64,000 nt of DNA from Laccaria trichodermophora (lineage: Eukaryota > Basidiomycota > Agaricomycetes > Agaricales > Hydnangiaceae). The stretch lies in NCBI GenBank assembly GCA_018417955.1, contig JACTVC010000003.1, forward strand, positions 1,426,001 through 1,490,000. Direction: 5' to 3'. Each line of letters begins with the position of its first letter. The first letter of the stretch is position 1. The notes beneath the pieces were generated by a model that was not told the origin of the DNA, did no database searches, and was given only the letters and a program-made list of their open reading frames with translations. A program made the translations under genes and the position numbers. Positions 1-12,282 of the stretch are shown here, piece after piece.

Positions 1-173
1 AGAAGGCGAAGGAGGGGCTCAGCTGAGGGAAGCCTAACCCAAATGAAGTCAAGAGCTGGATCTTTCCACGCTTTACAGCACCGGGCTGCACGCGAGAGGG
101 TATATAAGCCCTGTTCAGAGCAAATGTCAAAGACGTTTCGAATGACTTCGTCAATGAGCAGCGCCGGGTGCAT
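1..173 (-). CDS. F-box-like protein, N-terminal part (cut by window edge)
   Basis: Reading leftward from the ATG at 171-173, 57 codons stay open to the window edge. The peptide begins MHPALLIDEVIRNVFDIC, continues through LSRAARCCKAWKDPALDFIW, and reaches a run ending PLLRLL. This layout (leucine-rich F-box helices, an Ala-Arg-x-Cys-x-x-W-K-x-P-A-L-D segment, then a tryptophan and Pro-Leu-Leu-Arg-Leu-Leu) is typical of the large F-box families of Agaricomycetes. These proteins bring substrates to SCF ubiquitin ligases, but the substrate-binding part lies outside the window. No intron is needed in the visible part. A TATAAG string at 103-108 lies inside this coding region and is not taken as a promoter. 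Confidence 0.7.
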   Translation of the reverse strand, partial: MHPALLIDEVIRNVFDICSEQGLYTLSRAARCCKAWKDPALDFIWVRLPSAEPLLRL

Positions 174-662
174 GGTTGTAGAGGCCGCGATTGGAGCCTG
201 AACCGGACGATTTCTAGTATCGGTGGTCAAGTAATTCAGATGAGTTTAGAAGAGGGAATGCAGAGGCATTAAGTGAACCAGTTGCACCGCGCCGCTGTGA
301 AGCAGATCATGGACGAGCGCTGCTTTCAGCAAGAAATTTGCTTGTTTGACTGTGAGAACTGAACCAAATAGCAAGCGGATCATAACTTGGTGATCGGGCG
401 CATCGGGATGGCGCAGATGATATTTCGCCCTCGACCTTGACTTACAGGAAGGTAAAGAAGTTGGTAAATGAGTGGGGAAGTGGTTGGAAATGAGAATCGT
501 CCTGTCTTGCTTATAACTGTTACTGCATCCAAGATATAAAACCCGTTATTCATCCAGTCATTATAGATAGAAATTGGATATAGCGACCATTAAATCGACC
601 GTCAAATTCTTGGGTATATCTGCCTGGTCGTAGTCGGAAACGATGGCCACCCGTTGCGAACC
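174..662. other. Intergenic, no gene seen
   Basis: This stretch lies between the start of the partial F-box gene and the stop of PET117, both on the minus strand. It should hold the F-box gene promoter and the PET117 3' UTR. I see no convincing coding frame, RNA gene or repeat. Confidence 0.6.
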
Positions 663-962
663 TCAGATTGGCCCTTCCGATGCCCTTTCCACTGTTTGGA
701 CACGCTCATACAGTTCACGTTTCCGTTGCGAGTTTGCAAAATCTTCCTCTCTCTGTCGCATTTTTTCTTGTCTTCGCTGATCATCCCGAAGAACACCTTT
801 GTACATCGTCTAATTTCGGATTCAAGATGGTTAGATTAGACTGACGGTGGGATTGGAGGTTACCTCTCGTTCTTGGTGTTGCTGGAAATGAACAGCCCAT
901 ATGGTCAATGCCGAAAGGAACACCGCGCCAGTCAACGTTGCTATCGCTCGCTTTTCTGACAT
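663..962 (-). CDS. PET117: PET117 family cytochrome c oxidase assembly protein
   Basis: Two exons, 962-864 and 809-663, are joined across a 54-nt intron and encode 81 residues. The start peptide MSEKRAIATLTGAVFLSALT includes a single membrane-spanning or targeting helix at about residues 5-25. After VHFQQHQERE the splice gives TMYKGVLRDDQRRQEKMRQR, followed by a charged helical tail ending VERASEGPI. The Y-K-G-V-x-R-D signature after a hydrophobic N-terminus and the small size match PET117, a mitochondrial inner-membrane-associated factor needed for heme a synthesis and cytochrome oxidase assembly. It is divergent from the CID-domain gene starting 190 bp away, so the two probably share a promoter. 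Confidence 0.88.
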
Positions 963-1152
963 CGTCGACTGTCGACAAGTTGTGTAGGCACATGCACGTG
1001 CACAGACCATAGTCCAGCCCGACAAAACAACAAGCACAAACATTGTCCTCGAGAGTGTTTCGTTTTGATGATTTTTGCCAGTTTCTGCCTCCAATTCAAC
1101 ATCCCGCCTCACTGAACTCTCTCCTTGGTCTAACAAAACCCGGCAAACAGAC

Positions 1153-3584
1153 ATGTCTCCTCTCGAGGTATCTCGCCTTCCCGTTACCACATGGCTCTGC
1201 ATTCTCATCGAATCTCCAGGAGTTTGAGTCGATTCTCAAGGATGTTGTTCAAGCAAAGCGATTGTCTGCCTCGAAGATGCACAAACTTACCGAGATTGCG
1301 TTGAAATCGATGCAGGTACGCACCCTAGGCAATTTGCAGCCCTTCGTAGCTTAATTGCCCTCACATTAGGACGACACCCAGCTAGTGTCAATTCTTTACC
1401 GTACTCACAAGTCACTTCCTGCGACGTCAAAGGTCTCCAGTCTGTATGTTTTTGATGCTCTGGCGAGAGCAGCGAGGCACAGGGTCGAGAAGCAAGGTCT
1501 TGTGAACGACGCCCAAATTGGAAACTGCGCGACCTTTCTGCAAAAGGTTGAAGGCGTTGTCGAAGGCCTATTTCAAGATATGCTTTCCATCGGCAGCCCG
1601 GAAGCCAAGGTTAGTAGAACTTAGCGCTTCGAACAAAGCACATTCCCAGCGAATGCTTTCTCGCTTGGCCCCTCCTATCCATGCGGAGTGGCGACTTGGG
1701 CATGTCCGCCGTGTTTCTCCCTTAACAGACAACGTTTGATTATGAATTGTCATCGTTGTGTCTGGAAATTCCTCGCCCTGCTTGTACAGTCACATGATGT
1801 CTACGTCTCGTTCTCTTTTGGCAGGATTCATCACAGATATGACTTATTGACCTCTCATTGCAGGATAAAACGAAGAAGATACTTGATATATGGGTGAAGG
1901 GAAATATTTTTCCGAAGGCGATCTTGTCCCGATTGTCCGATGTATTGAAGGAGACAGAAAAAGGTGCTTATCGCAATCCCCATGTGTTCGCTAAGTATCT
2001 CTTTTACCCGTACAATTTTAACCAATCTTTTCGCGTCCTTCACCGACCTCCAAATGTGAGATCAATAACTGAATCATTATCTGGTTTGTTTTGTATCAGA
2101 GCCCGAATTGAATGTCCTGACGCCGACCGACCCGCGAATAATCCAACAAACTGCGTCAACGGCACCCGTATCCGTCCCCACGTTATCCACCACGGCTCCC
2201 ACCTCAGATCCGCATGCAACGTTGCTGGCGTTGCTTGCCCAAGCCCAAGCTGCGAGCACGGCAGTTTCGTCTAGCTCTTCGTGAGTCATCAAATGCCTCT
2301 TTGGATGAGTGGAAGCTTACCTGGTTTGACTATAGGCAAACAAATGTAAACACAGGCGCGCCAACAATCCCACTTGACGCCGTTCAGTTGGCTATAATAC
2401 AGCAATTAGCACAGACAGCTGCTGTTCCTCCTTCTACCTCGCTAACAGCACCGCCTGTCGCTGCTGGAAGCCGGGATTTTCAGGGTGTTAACGGTAGTTT
2501 GCGCTCTCCTGCGCCTCACCGAGATGAACGTAACCTGGTCAATAAAGAATCCAGGCATGACCGATATCGTAGTCCAGAGAACGGGAGAGCCCATTCTGAC
2601 GATCCCCACCCAAGAGACCCAAGAGGTGGTATCGGGCGGGGGCGAAGGTGGGACGAACGTGACCGTGACCGTTACAGGGATAGAGAGAGAGATCGAAGTC
2701 CTCTGCGCAGAGGAGGGCGAAGTCGATCTAGAAGTCCTCCCAGTAGATATGGTGCCCGTCAGGAGCCTTATAGCCCTCCTAGGAAACATGCATCATCGAT
2801 ATCGTGGCAGCGTGGTCCTGCTCCTGAAAGCGTACATGACTCTGGGAAGGACGAATTTGGACGAGATATTCGACCATCATCCCCTGAAAGTAATTCAGCA
2901 TCGCTCCCAGTCGAAAAAGCTAAATCTCCGCCCCTCGTGCCGCCTACGGTTGGCGAGAAACCACCGTTAACTTCCTCTCCTGCGTTTCGAAATAATCATG
3001 ATCCAACTTTGTCACCATCTGTAGCTGCGAATACATCTTCAAACAAACCTATTGAAGCGTTTGTCTCGAGTACAGTTTCACCGCACCAAGGAATGGAGAA
3101 ATTTGATCTCGCAACCTTTGATTTTACTTCTCCATTGTCGTGGGAAGCACTAGGAAAGATGTGGCAGGTTACTCATGGATATGCACCTACAACTGAGCAG
3201 CTCATGCAGTTTGTTATGGGTATGGGCACTGGTCAACCAGCTCAAATTGAAGCTGAGGGTTGGGATACGAAGGATGCCCATTCATCAGGACAAGTATGGG
3301 GTGGAAGTAGAGGCGCAAGGGGAGGATTTTACAGAGGACGGGCTCGAGGCGGATTTACTCACGGCAAAGTCCGAAACGTCCACGAAGGATGGGGTTATGA
3401 TGGTAACAGCCAACCCACAGATGCCATAGTCTTGGGTGGCGGCTCAGACGATATGGACGTCTCGACACCGGAAGAAAAGCATGTCGCATCGGAGAGCAAC
3501 AGTGGAGGACTAGGTGGTCGCATGCAAAGAATAGGGGACAAGTGGGTTTTTGTGCGAGATCAAGGAGTAGCTGGTATATCATAA
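1153..3584 (+). CDS. CID (RPR) domain RNA polymerase II CTD-interacting protein
   Basis: Six exons (1153-1167, 1220-1315, 1370-1609, 1864-1963, 2100-2280, 2336-3584) give 626 residues. Residues 5-150 form a CTD-interacting domain with EFESILKDVVQAKRLSASKM, LVSILYRTHKSLP and the helix KKILDIWVKGNIFP. It resembles the N-terminal domain of Nrd1/Seb1 and SCAF4/8, which bind the phosphorylated tail of Rpb1 and act in transcription termination and 3' processing. The middle is an Arg/Ser/Asp-rich stretch (RDRDRYRDRERDR), then a Pro/Ser linker and a Gly-Arg segment (GGSRGARGGFYRGRARGG). I see no RRM, unlike Seb1/Nrd1. The start at 1153 relies on a 15-nt first exon (MSPLE) and a 52-nt intron; starting at a non-ATG codon upstream is less likely. 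The donor at 1964 (GTGCTT) is weak. Confidence 0.85.
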
Positions 3585-3637
3585 GGATCCGGTGGCGTCG
3601 TTATTCAATACCTTTTACATTTTTATTTCCTGATGTA

Positions 3638-4837
3638 CTACACAACATTCGCATCGTCATCTTCTAGGTTGGTCAGTTCAAAATCCATGGTCCGTGTATA
3701 TTCCCCATCGGTGTAGAGCGAACGTGGTTGCCCAAATGCTCGTTGATCGAAGTTTGCTGCGGAGAACGGATTTGGCCAAAATATCAGGTAACAGATCCAT
3801 CCTGAAGCGATGCCAATTAAACTACCAACGATAACATCCTCCTTGTGGTGTCTCTGAACAAAAGTAAGCGAAGCACTGGGAGGAGCAAACAAGTATCTCA
3901 CGTAGTCCTCGACGCGCGAAATGGCAACGAATGTGGCCCAGGATATAGGCAGCAGTGTGAGAGTGAATCTTATCATTCGACTTGACGAAATAGTTCTGGC
4001 TGGTCTCGGAACATGGAAGCACCAAGCGGCTGTTTGACCAGCCAACCAGAGAGACAAGAGGAACATCCCTGAAAAGGCCGTTGATGAATGGCCTGAAGGG
4101 AATGACTTGCGTCCATTAACAATAGTCTGTACCTTCCTACAATCGAAATTCGGTTTATGCAGTCGAAGATACGGGAAATGCATAGTACCCTGTGCAAGCC
4201 TCGAGTACTTTATCCCATTTGCATCTCGCGAGAAAATCTGGACGCAGACGTCCTGAATGTGAGTTAGTACGTTATTGCAACGGCAAAATAAACATCATGC
4301 CATACCAACTTTGTGCTTCAGAAATTCAGTGGTAAGTCTCGCCAAACCTCTATTCCGAGTCAGAAAATGTCCTTAAGAGAGCTATCCTTCACCGTACTGA
4401 GCGGCGAGAACAGCAAGTATGCCATGATGGACTTCCAGGAGTGACCTTCGCAGACCACCGACAATCATGAAAACTAAGACTGGGACGAAGAGAGCAACGA
4501 TGTGATTATAAAATGATGTGACCCTTATGTGCCCAAAAGGTGGGTAAGTCTTGAGAGGACTTTAAAACACAAGCGGGACCTACTGGTTGTGCTTATGGGG
4601 GAAGCTTATCGTGGCGTCATCGAGCAAAAATTGCCGTTCGAAGACAGGAGATTTGGACACAAATGAGGAGAGCAGCCACAATCCCAGAATGACTATCCTA
4701 CAGTTGTTTGTGAGGCACGTTAGGTGCACTGTTATTCTTGATTATTAGATGACATTTTACCAGTCTGCCCCATACGCTCTATCAAACCATTCGAAATCCT
4801 GTCGGAAGCGGCGTTTCAAGGCGTCGCGAAAAGCCAT
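3638..4837 (-). CDS. PAP2-family lipid phosphate phosphatase (DPP1/LPP1-like)
   Basis: This is a multi-exon integral membrane protein. All three signature motifs of the PAP2 family are present after splicing: KHKVGRLRP (KxxxxxxRP), KSFPSGHSS (PSGH) and SRVEDYRHHKEDVIVG (SRxxxxxHxxxD). Motif 3 is joined across an intron. Hydrophobic helices such as WIVILGLWLLSSFV and ALFVPVLVFMIVGG flank them. Yeast DPP1/LPP1 dephosphorylate diacylglycerol pyrophosphate and phosphatidate in vacuole or Golgi membranes; the same reaction is expected here. The start MAFRDALKRRF at 4837 is followed by an intron at 4698-4760. The exon ending in ISFPHKHN continues into VTSFYNHIVALF across a 60-nt intron, which removes in-frame stops. 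It is divergent from the DNMT5 gene, whose ATG lies 165 bp away. Confidence 0.9.
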
Positions 4838-5002
4838 GCGAGAGCTCCAGAAATGTTGTCAAGCGACTTGTCCTCGACTTGGTGGTGTTCTTACCCTAGG
4901 CAACATGACACATCAACGCGACTGTCACAGCTCCGTCACTTTGAATCAGCAGTCACGCAACACGCGTTGATTCATCCTCCTTCACAAACTTGCAGCACGG
5001 TA

Positions 5003-8000
5003 ATGGGGAAGGAAAAAACTTCAAAGTCGCGTCCAAAGGGACAAGCCACTATCAAGTCCTTCTTTGGAGGAGGAAAAAAGAAGGAATCTGTTCCACAAAC
5101 TTCAGACGCAGAGGAGCCTGCCAGTGACGCACAGATGGAAGAAAACGCTTCTGACTCGGAACCGGAAGAGCATTCTGGTCCTAGCAAGAAAGCTACGAAG
5201 TCTACAGCTCCTGACTCATCTGACCTTCCTCCCATTAACGAGATACCCGCCATATTCGACGACCTCGTCAGTCACATACCAAAGATCAAAGACGTTGCGG
5301 AACGTGTTAAAGGCCGAAAGCTCCGCGTAGCAACGATGTGTTCGGGAACAGAGTCTCCTCTACTAGCTTTGGAACTCATGCAGAAATCGATTTATAAACA
5401 GCACGGCGTCAATTTCGACATCGAACACGTTTTCTCATGCGAAATTGAACCCTTCAAGCAAGCATACATTGAACGCAATTTTCAGCCTCCTCTTTTGTTC
5501 CGTGATGTTTGTGAGCTGGGAGATGGGGAAGCGTATGCATTTCATTGATCTTGAGATAATGCTGTTTATAACCTTTCGATGCAGACATACCGCGTATGGT
5601 GCTCTTGCCCCTGTACCAGGCGACGTCGATATTTTGATCGCAGGCACGTCCTGCGTCGATTATTCAAATCTCAACACCCAAAAGCAGGACATTGACGCGA
5701 ATGGGGAGTCCGGACGTACGTTTCGCGGAATGATGTCTTGGGTCACGACACATCGACCTCCCCTCGTCATCTTGGAGAATGTTTGCTCCGCTCCTTGGGA
5801 GAAGGTCAAGGAGTATTTCGAGCAAAACGGGTATAGTGCCTCATATTCACGAGTCGACACCAAACATTACTATATTCCACATACTCGCACTCGCGTTTAC
5901 CTTGTTGCTGTCAACATGAAAAAGTCACCCATTCCAGAAGAGTGGAAAGATTTGGTGACACACAAGCTGAAACGTCCCGCATCTTCAACTCTTGATGCCT
6001 TTCTATTACCGTCTGATGACCCTCGCATCCATCTCGCCCGACAGAAGCTAGTTCAAGAGAGCTACGGTGCTCTGGACAGGCGAACTGGGCGGACTGACTG
6101 GGGTCGTTGTGAATCACGCCATCAACGAGCAAGGTTGGAAGAATGGCTAGGGGCAAAACGGCCTTTAACGAGTTGGGACGAAGGTCAGGCCTATTTTTCC
6201 TGACTCATAGATTAATAATCCAACGCTGGCCCAGGTGGTTATTGCAAGCTTCCCGATTTCGCGTGGAACGACTGGGGAATTGGCCAAGTCGAGCGTGTCT
6301 GGGATTTGATGGATATCAGCCATCTTCGCTCTGCCACAAAAGGGGTTGATCCTTCTTATAAAACGTGAGGTTATCGCTTATCCTTTTAGCATTTGTTGTT
6401 GAATCCATACTAGTCAGGTTTGGAACCTTTCTCAGAACGTCGATCGTACTATCGGATCGAACAAGGTGGGGATATGTCCCTGCCTTACACCATCCATGAT
6501 TCCCTATATCACGAATCGAGGTGGCCCAATGGTAGGACTAGAAGCCTTGTCGATGCAAGGCTTGCCGGTGGACAAACTTCTTCTGACTCGAGAGAGTGAG
6601 GACCAGCTTGCGGATCTGGCTGGCAATGCCATGTCTACAACTGTGGTCGGGGCGTGCATCTTAGCAGCCCTTGTCACCGGCAGAAGCTTGCTTAAAGCCG
6701 GAAACGACGAACAGTCGTATGAAATGAAGAATGGCGTTGAACTGGAGGAAGTTCAAGCCATGGATATCGACGGGGTTGAAAAGTTCAAAGTTACTGCAAG
6801 TCAAATTGTAGGCGAAGAAAAGCTTGTTCAGAAACCACTCAACCTGTCAATCACTCAAACGTCTTCCTTCTCCGAACTTTTAGAAGAAGCGAATAACAGT
6901 GTGCGTCTTTGCGGGTGTGAAGGTCGCACAGGGATGACAACGAGAGAGTTATTCCGCTGCAGTGACTGCAGAAATTCTTTCTGCAAGAAGTGTGGCGGAC
7001 GTCCAGAGCATAACCCATCCCCCATCGATACTACTGCGTGCCTCCGAATCCACCCCTCAGAATTTGCGAAGAAGCTGAAGTCTACGCTACCGATGTGCAT
7101 CTCCGTGTCGGGCGTTGACCGTGATCTACTGCAAAGTCTCAAAGAAAAACATGGGAAGGATATTCCAGAATTGCGATGGTCTGAATGGTCAGCAGCTGTG
7201 CTTCGTGCTGTTGGTTCTGAGCTGCGATTCGTTGAGCTCAAGCGCCAGGAGATTTGGAGTGCAGTTTATCAGTCACCAACCGCAGCTTTAGAACTATCGC
7301 TGCATCCGCAGCAAAGCGAATGGCGTTTATACGCCTATCCCCAGGAACACGAGCCTGCCAACGCTGAGATTCGACAGCTGCTCGCATCTCCAGTTGGTAG
7401 ATTTGTATGCAACGGTGGTTTGCTTTTGGGTTGTTGGGAGTTCGCGTTGCCTTTGACCATCTCGATCGAGGTGAAGATAAAAGGAGTTGGGGATCTAGTC
7501 CCGTCTTGGGGGGCTCGTCTTGGGCTGATTGGAGAGAATGAAGAATTCAAGAATCAGCAAGTCTTCTCGAAGATTCAAGTCACCGTGCCTCAGAATCGGG
7601 TAGATGCATTTGATCGGGACATATCTGGGGTGTATGCTCTTCTTGACAAATGTGGGACCGCCAATGGGGCACTACACAAGAAGTCCGAGGCAACAGAGGG
7701 CCTCCCACCTCTATTCATGCTCTTCGACCCACATCGTACCAATGACTCTGAGGATTGTTTTGTTTTTTCGATCAGTACCCGAAGGCTTGAATATCAGGAA
7801 TGTCGTCCGATTGTAGGCAAGCTTGATCCCACATGGCGACAGTCGAGTGATGCGAAGGAACAGACAGTTCTGTGTCATATTCCTGCCAAGTGGGTCAAGG
7901 CAATTCAGGTTGAATTGAAGGTTTGACATCTGCTTTTCACTGTTTCTCAATGCTTATTTTGCGTCAGCCTTACGTTGGGCAAGGTCCGTCCTTTGGTATT

Positions 8001-11000
8001 CCCAGCCAAACATTCGCTATCCCCATTTCCGATGACGCTTGTCGAGATGCATACGCCCTGCTGACTTGCACTGTTCCTCTACGTGGCCAAGCCGGTCCTG
8101 AGTGGCCTCGTGGAACTTGGACTGAAATTGACAAAGTTCATGAACGTGGCACTTTCAGAGCTTTAGCGTGGCTTTTAGAACGCATCCGACACGTTGACGA
8201 CAGCCTTCGCTCATGGCAGAAGGTTGAACTTCTCAGCAAATTGGACAATTGTGAGCGCTGCGCACCAATGGCACCACTACTCAGATGGATTCAGGTCAAC
8301 AAGAAAACGGTACCTGTGGAGGATCCCGTTCAAGCCGGAGAATATGAAAGGCGTTTGAAGGGTCGCCCAAGTCCCTTCGTTACCCAATTAAAGCTTGACA
8401 ACAGTGGCACAGGGACCGTCCGCGTTGGCATCAACATTCCTTCTCTGATTCATCGAGCGATTTCTCGTCTTCCCTCCAAGCATCGTGGGGCACAGACATC
8501 ACTGTCATGGCGTCTTGACACCAACTTTACCCCCGCTGCAAATTCTTCTCTGCCGAAGTTTGTAATATCGAGCAACAAACATGACAAACAACATGCTCAA
8601 CCCCCCAATTTCAAAATTCCCCTAAGGGAAGAACAGCTTCGCTCTCTAGAGTGGATGCTTCTTCAAGAGGCTGCTGATGTAATACCATTCGCAGAGGAGG
8701 AGATCTCTGAAGCTATTCTGGATCCCCTTGGATGGAGAGCTGAAGGACGAGCGGAGAGACCCGTTCGCGTCAGAGGAGGAGTTTTGGCTGATCAAGTTGG
8801 GTACGGGAAAACTGCAATCACCCTCGGCCTCATTGACTGTGCTTCTAAGAAGACTTCAAATGAATTCGACAAAATGGGTCGCATTTCGGGAAAAATTGCC
8901 GTCAAAGGCACTCTCATCATCGTCCCACCTCACTTAACTAGGCAGTGGAATTCAGAAGTGGGGAAATTCCTCAAAAAGAAGTTGAAAGTCGTTGTAGTCT
9001 CCACCGTCTCCAACCTCAACGTCGTGAAAATCGAGGACATTCAAGAGGCCGATATCATTATTGTCGCGTCAAACATTTTCAAAAGCAATGTTTATTTGGA
9101 AAATCTCCAAATCTTAGCTGGCGCTGGGGATCTTCCCACACGCGAAGGTCGCCATTTCAATGCACATCTTGAAAAGGCACTACAATCCCTCAAGGCTCAG
9201 GTTGATCGTCTCCAAGATGAAGATTCTTCTGCCGTTATGAATGAAATTAGAGCTGCCCAGAAACGAGGTGAGGCTTTCCACTCCATAACCACTCTCTCAT
9301 ACTTATATTGCGACGATTTAGTTCTTGAAGAAGAAGCTGCTGTGGCGGCATCAGCCGCCTCAAAGAGACTGAAGGGAAAATCATACCGTGAGGCGGCAGA
9401 GAGATCCCAGAAATCCAAGAAACCTGCCATGAAAGAATCATCGAGTCTAAAAGCTACAGCTACCAAATCAACTAAAAAAGATGCTCGCCTTATCGTGGAG
9501 GTGGTTATTGAGGTCCCCCCAGGCCACCCACTGGACGGGCAAGACTCAAAATCATTGCGATCAAAGGAAGACGACGGCTCTGATTCGGACAAGCAACCTC
9601 CACGGAAGCTTGGACAGCGGGCGGCCACGAAGCGTGTTGTTGTCATTTCGGATGATGAATCTGGGTCAGAAGATGGGGGTCAAAAGCCCCAGTCGTCGAA
9701 GATGGTTAAGTCGTCCAAGCATGTCTCGAAAAAGCGCAAAAAAGTGTCCTCCAAGTCTTCTTCCCCATCCTCTGACTATGAAGAATCGCCTGCTGAACAA
9801 TCTGACTCAGATGTTGAGATGGAACCTTCATCTTCCGACAACGACGGCGAGGGCGAAGAAGAGGAATCTATACCTTCCAGGGGCAAATCCAAGGCCATAT
9901 CGAAACCCAAGCTGAAGCCGAAAGCACAGCCGACCAAGGCTAAAAAGCCACGTAAAAGTGCAAGCCTTCCTCCAACTTCCGATTCCAACGATGAGACAGA
10001 GGGTGACAGAGATGACATGGATGTCGATGAACCGCCTACTCCCAAGAAGAAAGTGACGAAACGGAAAGCCGGCGACAACGACGAGCGACCAGCCAAGAAA
10101 GCCAAACGAGCTGACACTGACCCATGGAAATTAGAATCCAAAGCTGTTAGGAAAGACTGGACGCAGATGCAAGCACCCCCATTTGAAATCTTTCACTTCG
10201 CACGCAAGGTCGTGGACGAGTATACATATCTTGATGGCAAGGTACATTCTTTGGTCACGAGTCTTACGGCTGAGAGACACTGGGTCCTTTCGGGAACACC
10301 ACCAATTCATGATTTCGCCGCGTTGAAAACCATTGCCGCCTTTCTAAATATCCATCTGGGAGTTGACGATGACGGAGAAGGTCAATCTGTGGAGGTGAAG
10401 AAACGACGTCGAGAACAAACAGGTGAGCATCATGCTCCAGTCCTCTAGTGATCGCTCACACAAGCCTGCAGCTGTTGAACGCTTCCATTCTTTTCGCGAA
10501 GTCCATAGTCTGGAATGGCACGCGCACCGTCACACGGTTGGTCAAGCATTCCTTGACCAGTTTGTGCGCCAGGTAGGCTCTTCTTGGCAAGATCAATTCA
10601 AATATCTAACCTGAATTCAAGAACATCGCCGAGATTGACGAAATTCCTTGGACGGAGAAGGTTGAACCCATCGTTCTGCCTGCTGCTGAACGAGCTATAT
10701 ACCTCGAACTCGAGCATCACCTGCGTGCACTGGACATGACTATCAAACGTGGCAAAAAAACAGAGAGTGACCGAGAGAAGAGGTTGGCGAAATCTCTGGG
10801 CGAAAGCAAGTAAGTGTCATTCGTCCGTATGAGTCTCTACATCCTAACTCTTGCCGCAAAGGACGGCCGAGGAAGCACTGTTGAAGCGTTGTTCCCATTT
10901 CGACCTCGAAACGTCCAATGAGAATGCCATGAAAGCTTGTGACGTTATTGTCAAGGAACGTCAGAAGCAATTGGACGAATGCAAAGCGGAATTACTCAAG

Positions 11001-12090
11001 GCAATTAGTGACGGCGTCAAGCGAGAAAAAAGTCTCGGTTTTGTTGGCAGTGAATCAATGTTCAACGAGTATGTCCGCGTATCGAGAACCGAAGGCGTAG
11101 ATGATGATGAAGCGACCGTGATGGTCAACGAACTCCTCGACAAAGCTAACGCTGTCACTTCCAAAAACAAAGGAAAGTCTCAAGATACTCAAATTTCGGA
11201 AAAGGTCAAGGCCCAGGCCTGGGAACATCGAGAGAAGACGCATGAAATTCGGCGCCTGACAAAAGAACTTACCGGACGGATTCGCTCGCTTCGATATTTC
11301 ACGGTTGTTCGTGACCTCCAAAAACAAAGAGAGAAACCTCTGGTCGTCGATTGCCCTGGATGCCTCAAGAAGAATGTTCCGATTGACGACATTGCTGTGC
11401 TTTCGTCTTGTGGCCATACAGGCTGTTTATCGTGCGTCAAATCCTGTGCGGAGAAGGAGGAGTGTGTCCATGCAGCATCGGGTGCATGCAAGTCTGCAGC
11501 TCGGGTGCTGAATGTAGTGAGAGGCGACACGTTGGGTGTTGATGACGAGGAACGGGATGGTCGTGGACGCCACTTTGGCCTGAAGCTTGAAAAGGTCATT
11601 GACCTTATAAGGTAAGGGTGGTGGACAACATCTTCTTACCGCTTTGCTCATCAATTTGGCCTCTCGCAGAAAGAAGATTCCTAAGGACGAACGAGTACTG
11701 CTCTTCGTGCAATTCCCAGACTTGATGAAAAAGGTGACGGAAGCGCTTGCAGCCAACAAAATCAAGTACCTCGAAATCAAAGGCACCGCCCACCAAAAGA
11801 GCAAGAATCTGGAATTGTTCCAGAATGGAAGTGAGGAGAGGGTGTTGTTGCTGAATGTCATGGACGAGAGCGCAAGCGGAGCCAACTTAACATCTGCTAA
11901 CCACGCCATCTTCTTATCCCCTCTCCTTGCGCCCTCACAGGAAATTTATAACGCTTGTGAGACACAAGCTATCGGTCGCTTGGTTCGTTATGGGCAGGAA
12001 AGACACGTCTACGTTTGGAGATTCTTGACCACGAATACCATTGACGAAGAAATTTACGAGCAGAGGAAAGCCGCCGTCGGACATATTTAA
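5003..12090 (+). CDS. DNMT5: DNMT5-type cytosine DNA methyltransferase with RING and SNF2 domains
   Basis: Nine exons (5003-5532, 5585-6183, 6235-6364, 6414-7920, 7968-10422, 10472-10572, 10622-10809, 10862-11611, 11670-12090) keep frame and encode 2,226 residues. The N-terminus carries QATIKSFF at residues 14-21, a canonical PCNA-interacting PIP box. The methyltransferase domain has motif I with CSGTESP (about 113), catalytic Cys in GTSCVDYSN (about 199), ENV (about 241), HTRTR (about 276) and GNAMSTTVVG (about 491). The SNF2 part has Walker A in DQVGYGKT (about 1199), then a long Ser/Lys/Glu-rich insert at about 1380-1640. VVDEYTY (about 1670) stands in for the usual DEAH, and WVLSGTPP follows. 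A RING-like CPGCLKKN...CGHTGCLSC follows near 2000, then helicase C with QAIGRLVRYGQ. This order is DNMT5, known from Cryptococcus as an ATP-dependent maintenance methyltransferase. No chromodomain is visible. Confidence 0.95.
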
Positions 12091-12282
12091 ATCCCATATA
12101 TCCCTTTCGAACCTTGCATATTCTTCCAAGTTAGCATTCAATCTATCTATTATAACGCTGTGATCATCTATAATCTCGTCAAATATACATGGGAACACAA
12201 TTTATCGTAGATTAGGCAGGAAAGGATCAATGAGCACATACATTTTATCAATACAAGTCCAAGCGTCAGTACAAGTCCGTTG

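Noticed and set aside
101..110. TATATAAGCC as a TATA box for a plus-strand gene
   Set aside because: It lies inside the minus-strand F-box coding frame and no plus-strand gene follows.
4555..4640. In-frame stops in the PAP2 phosphatase after HKHNQ
   Set aside because: A 60-nt intron from GTAGGT to ATAAG removes them and keeps the hydrophobic helix in frame.
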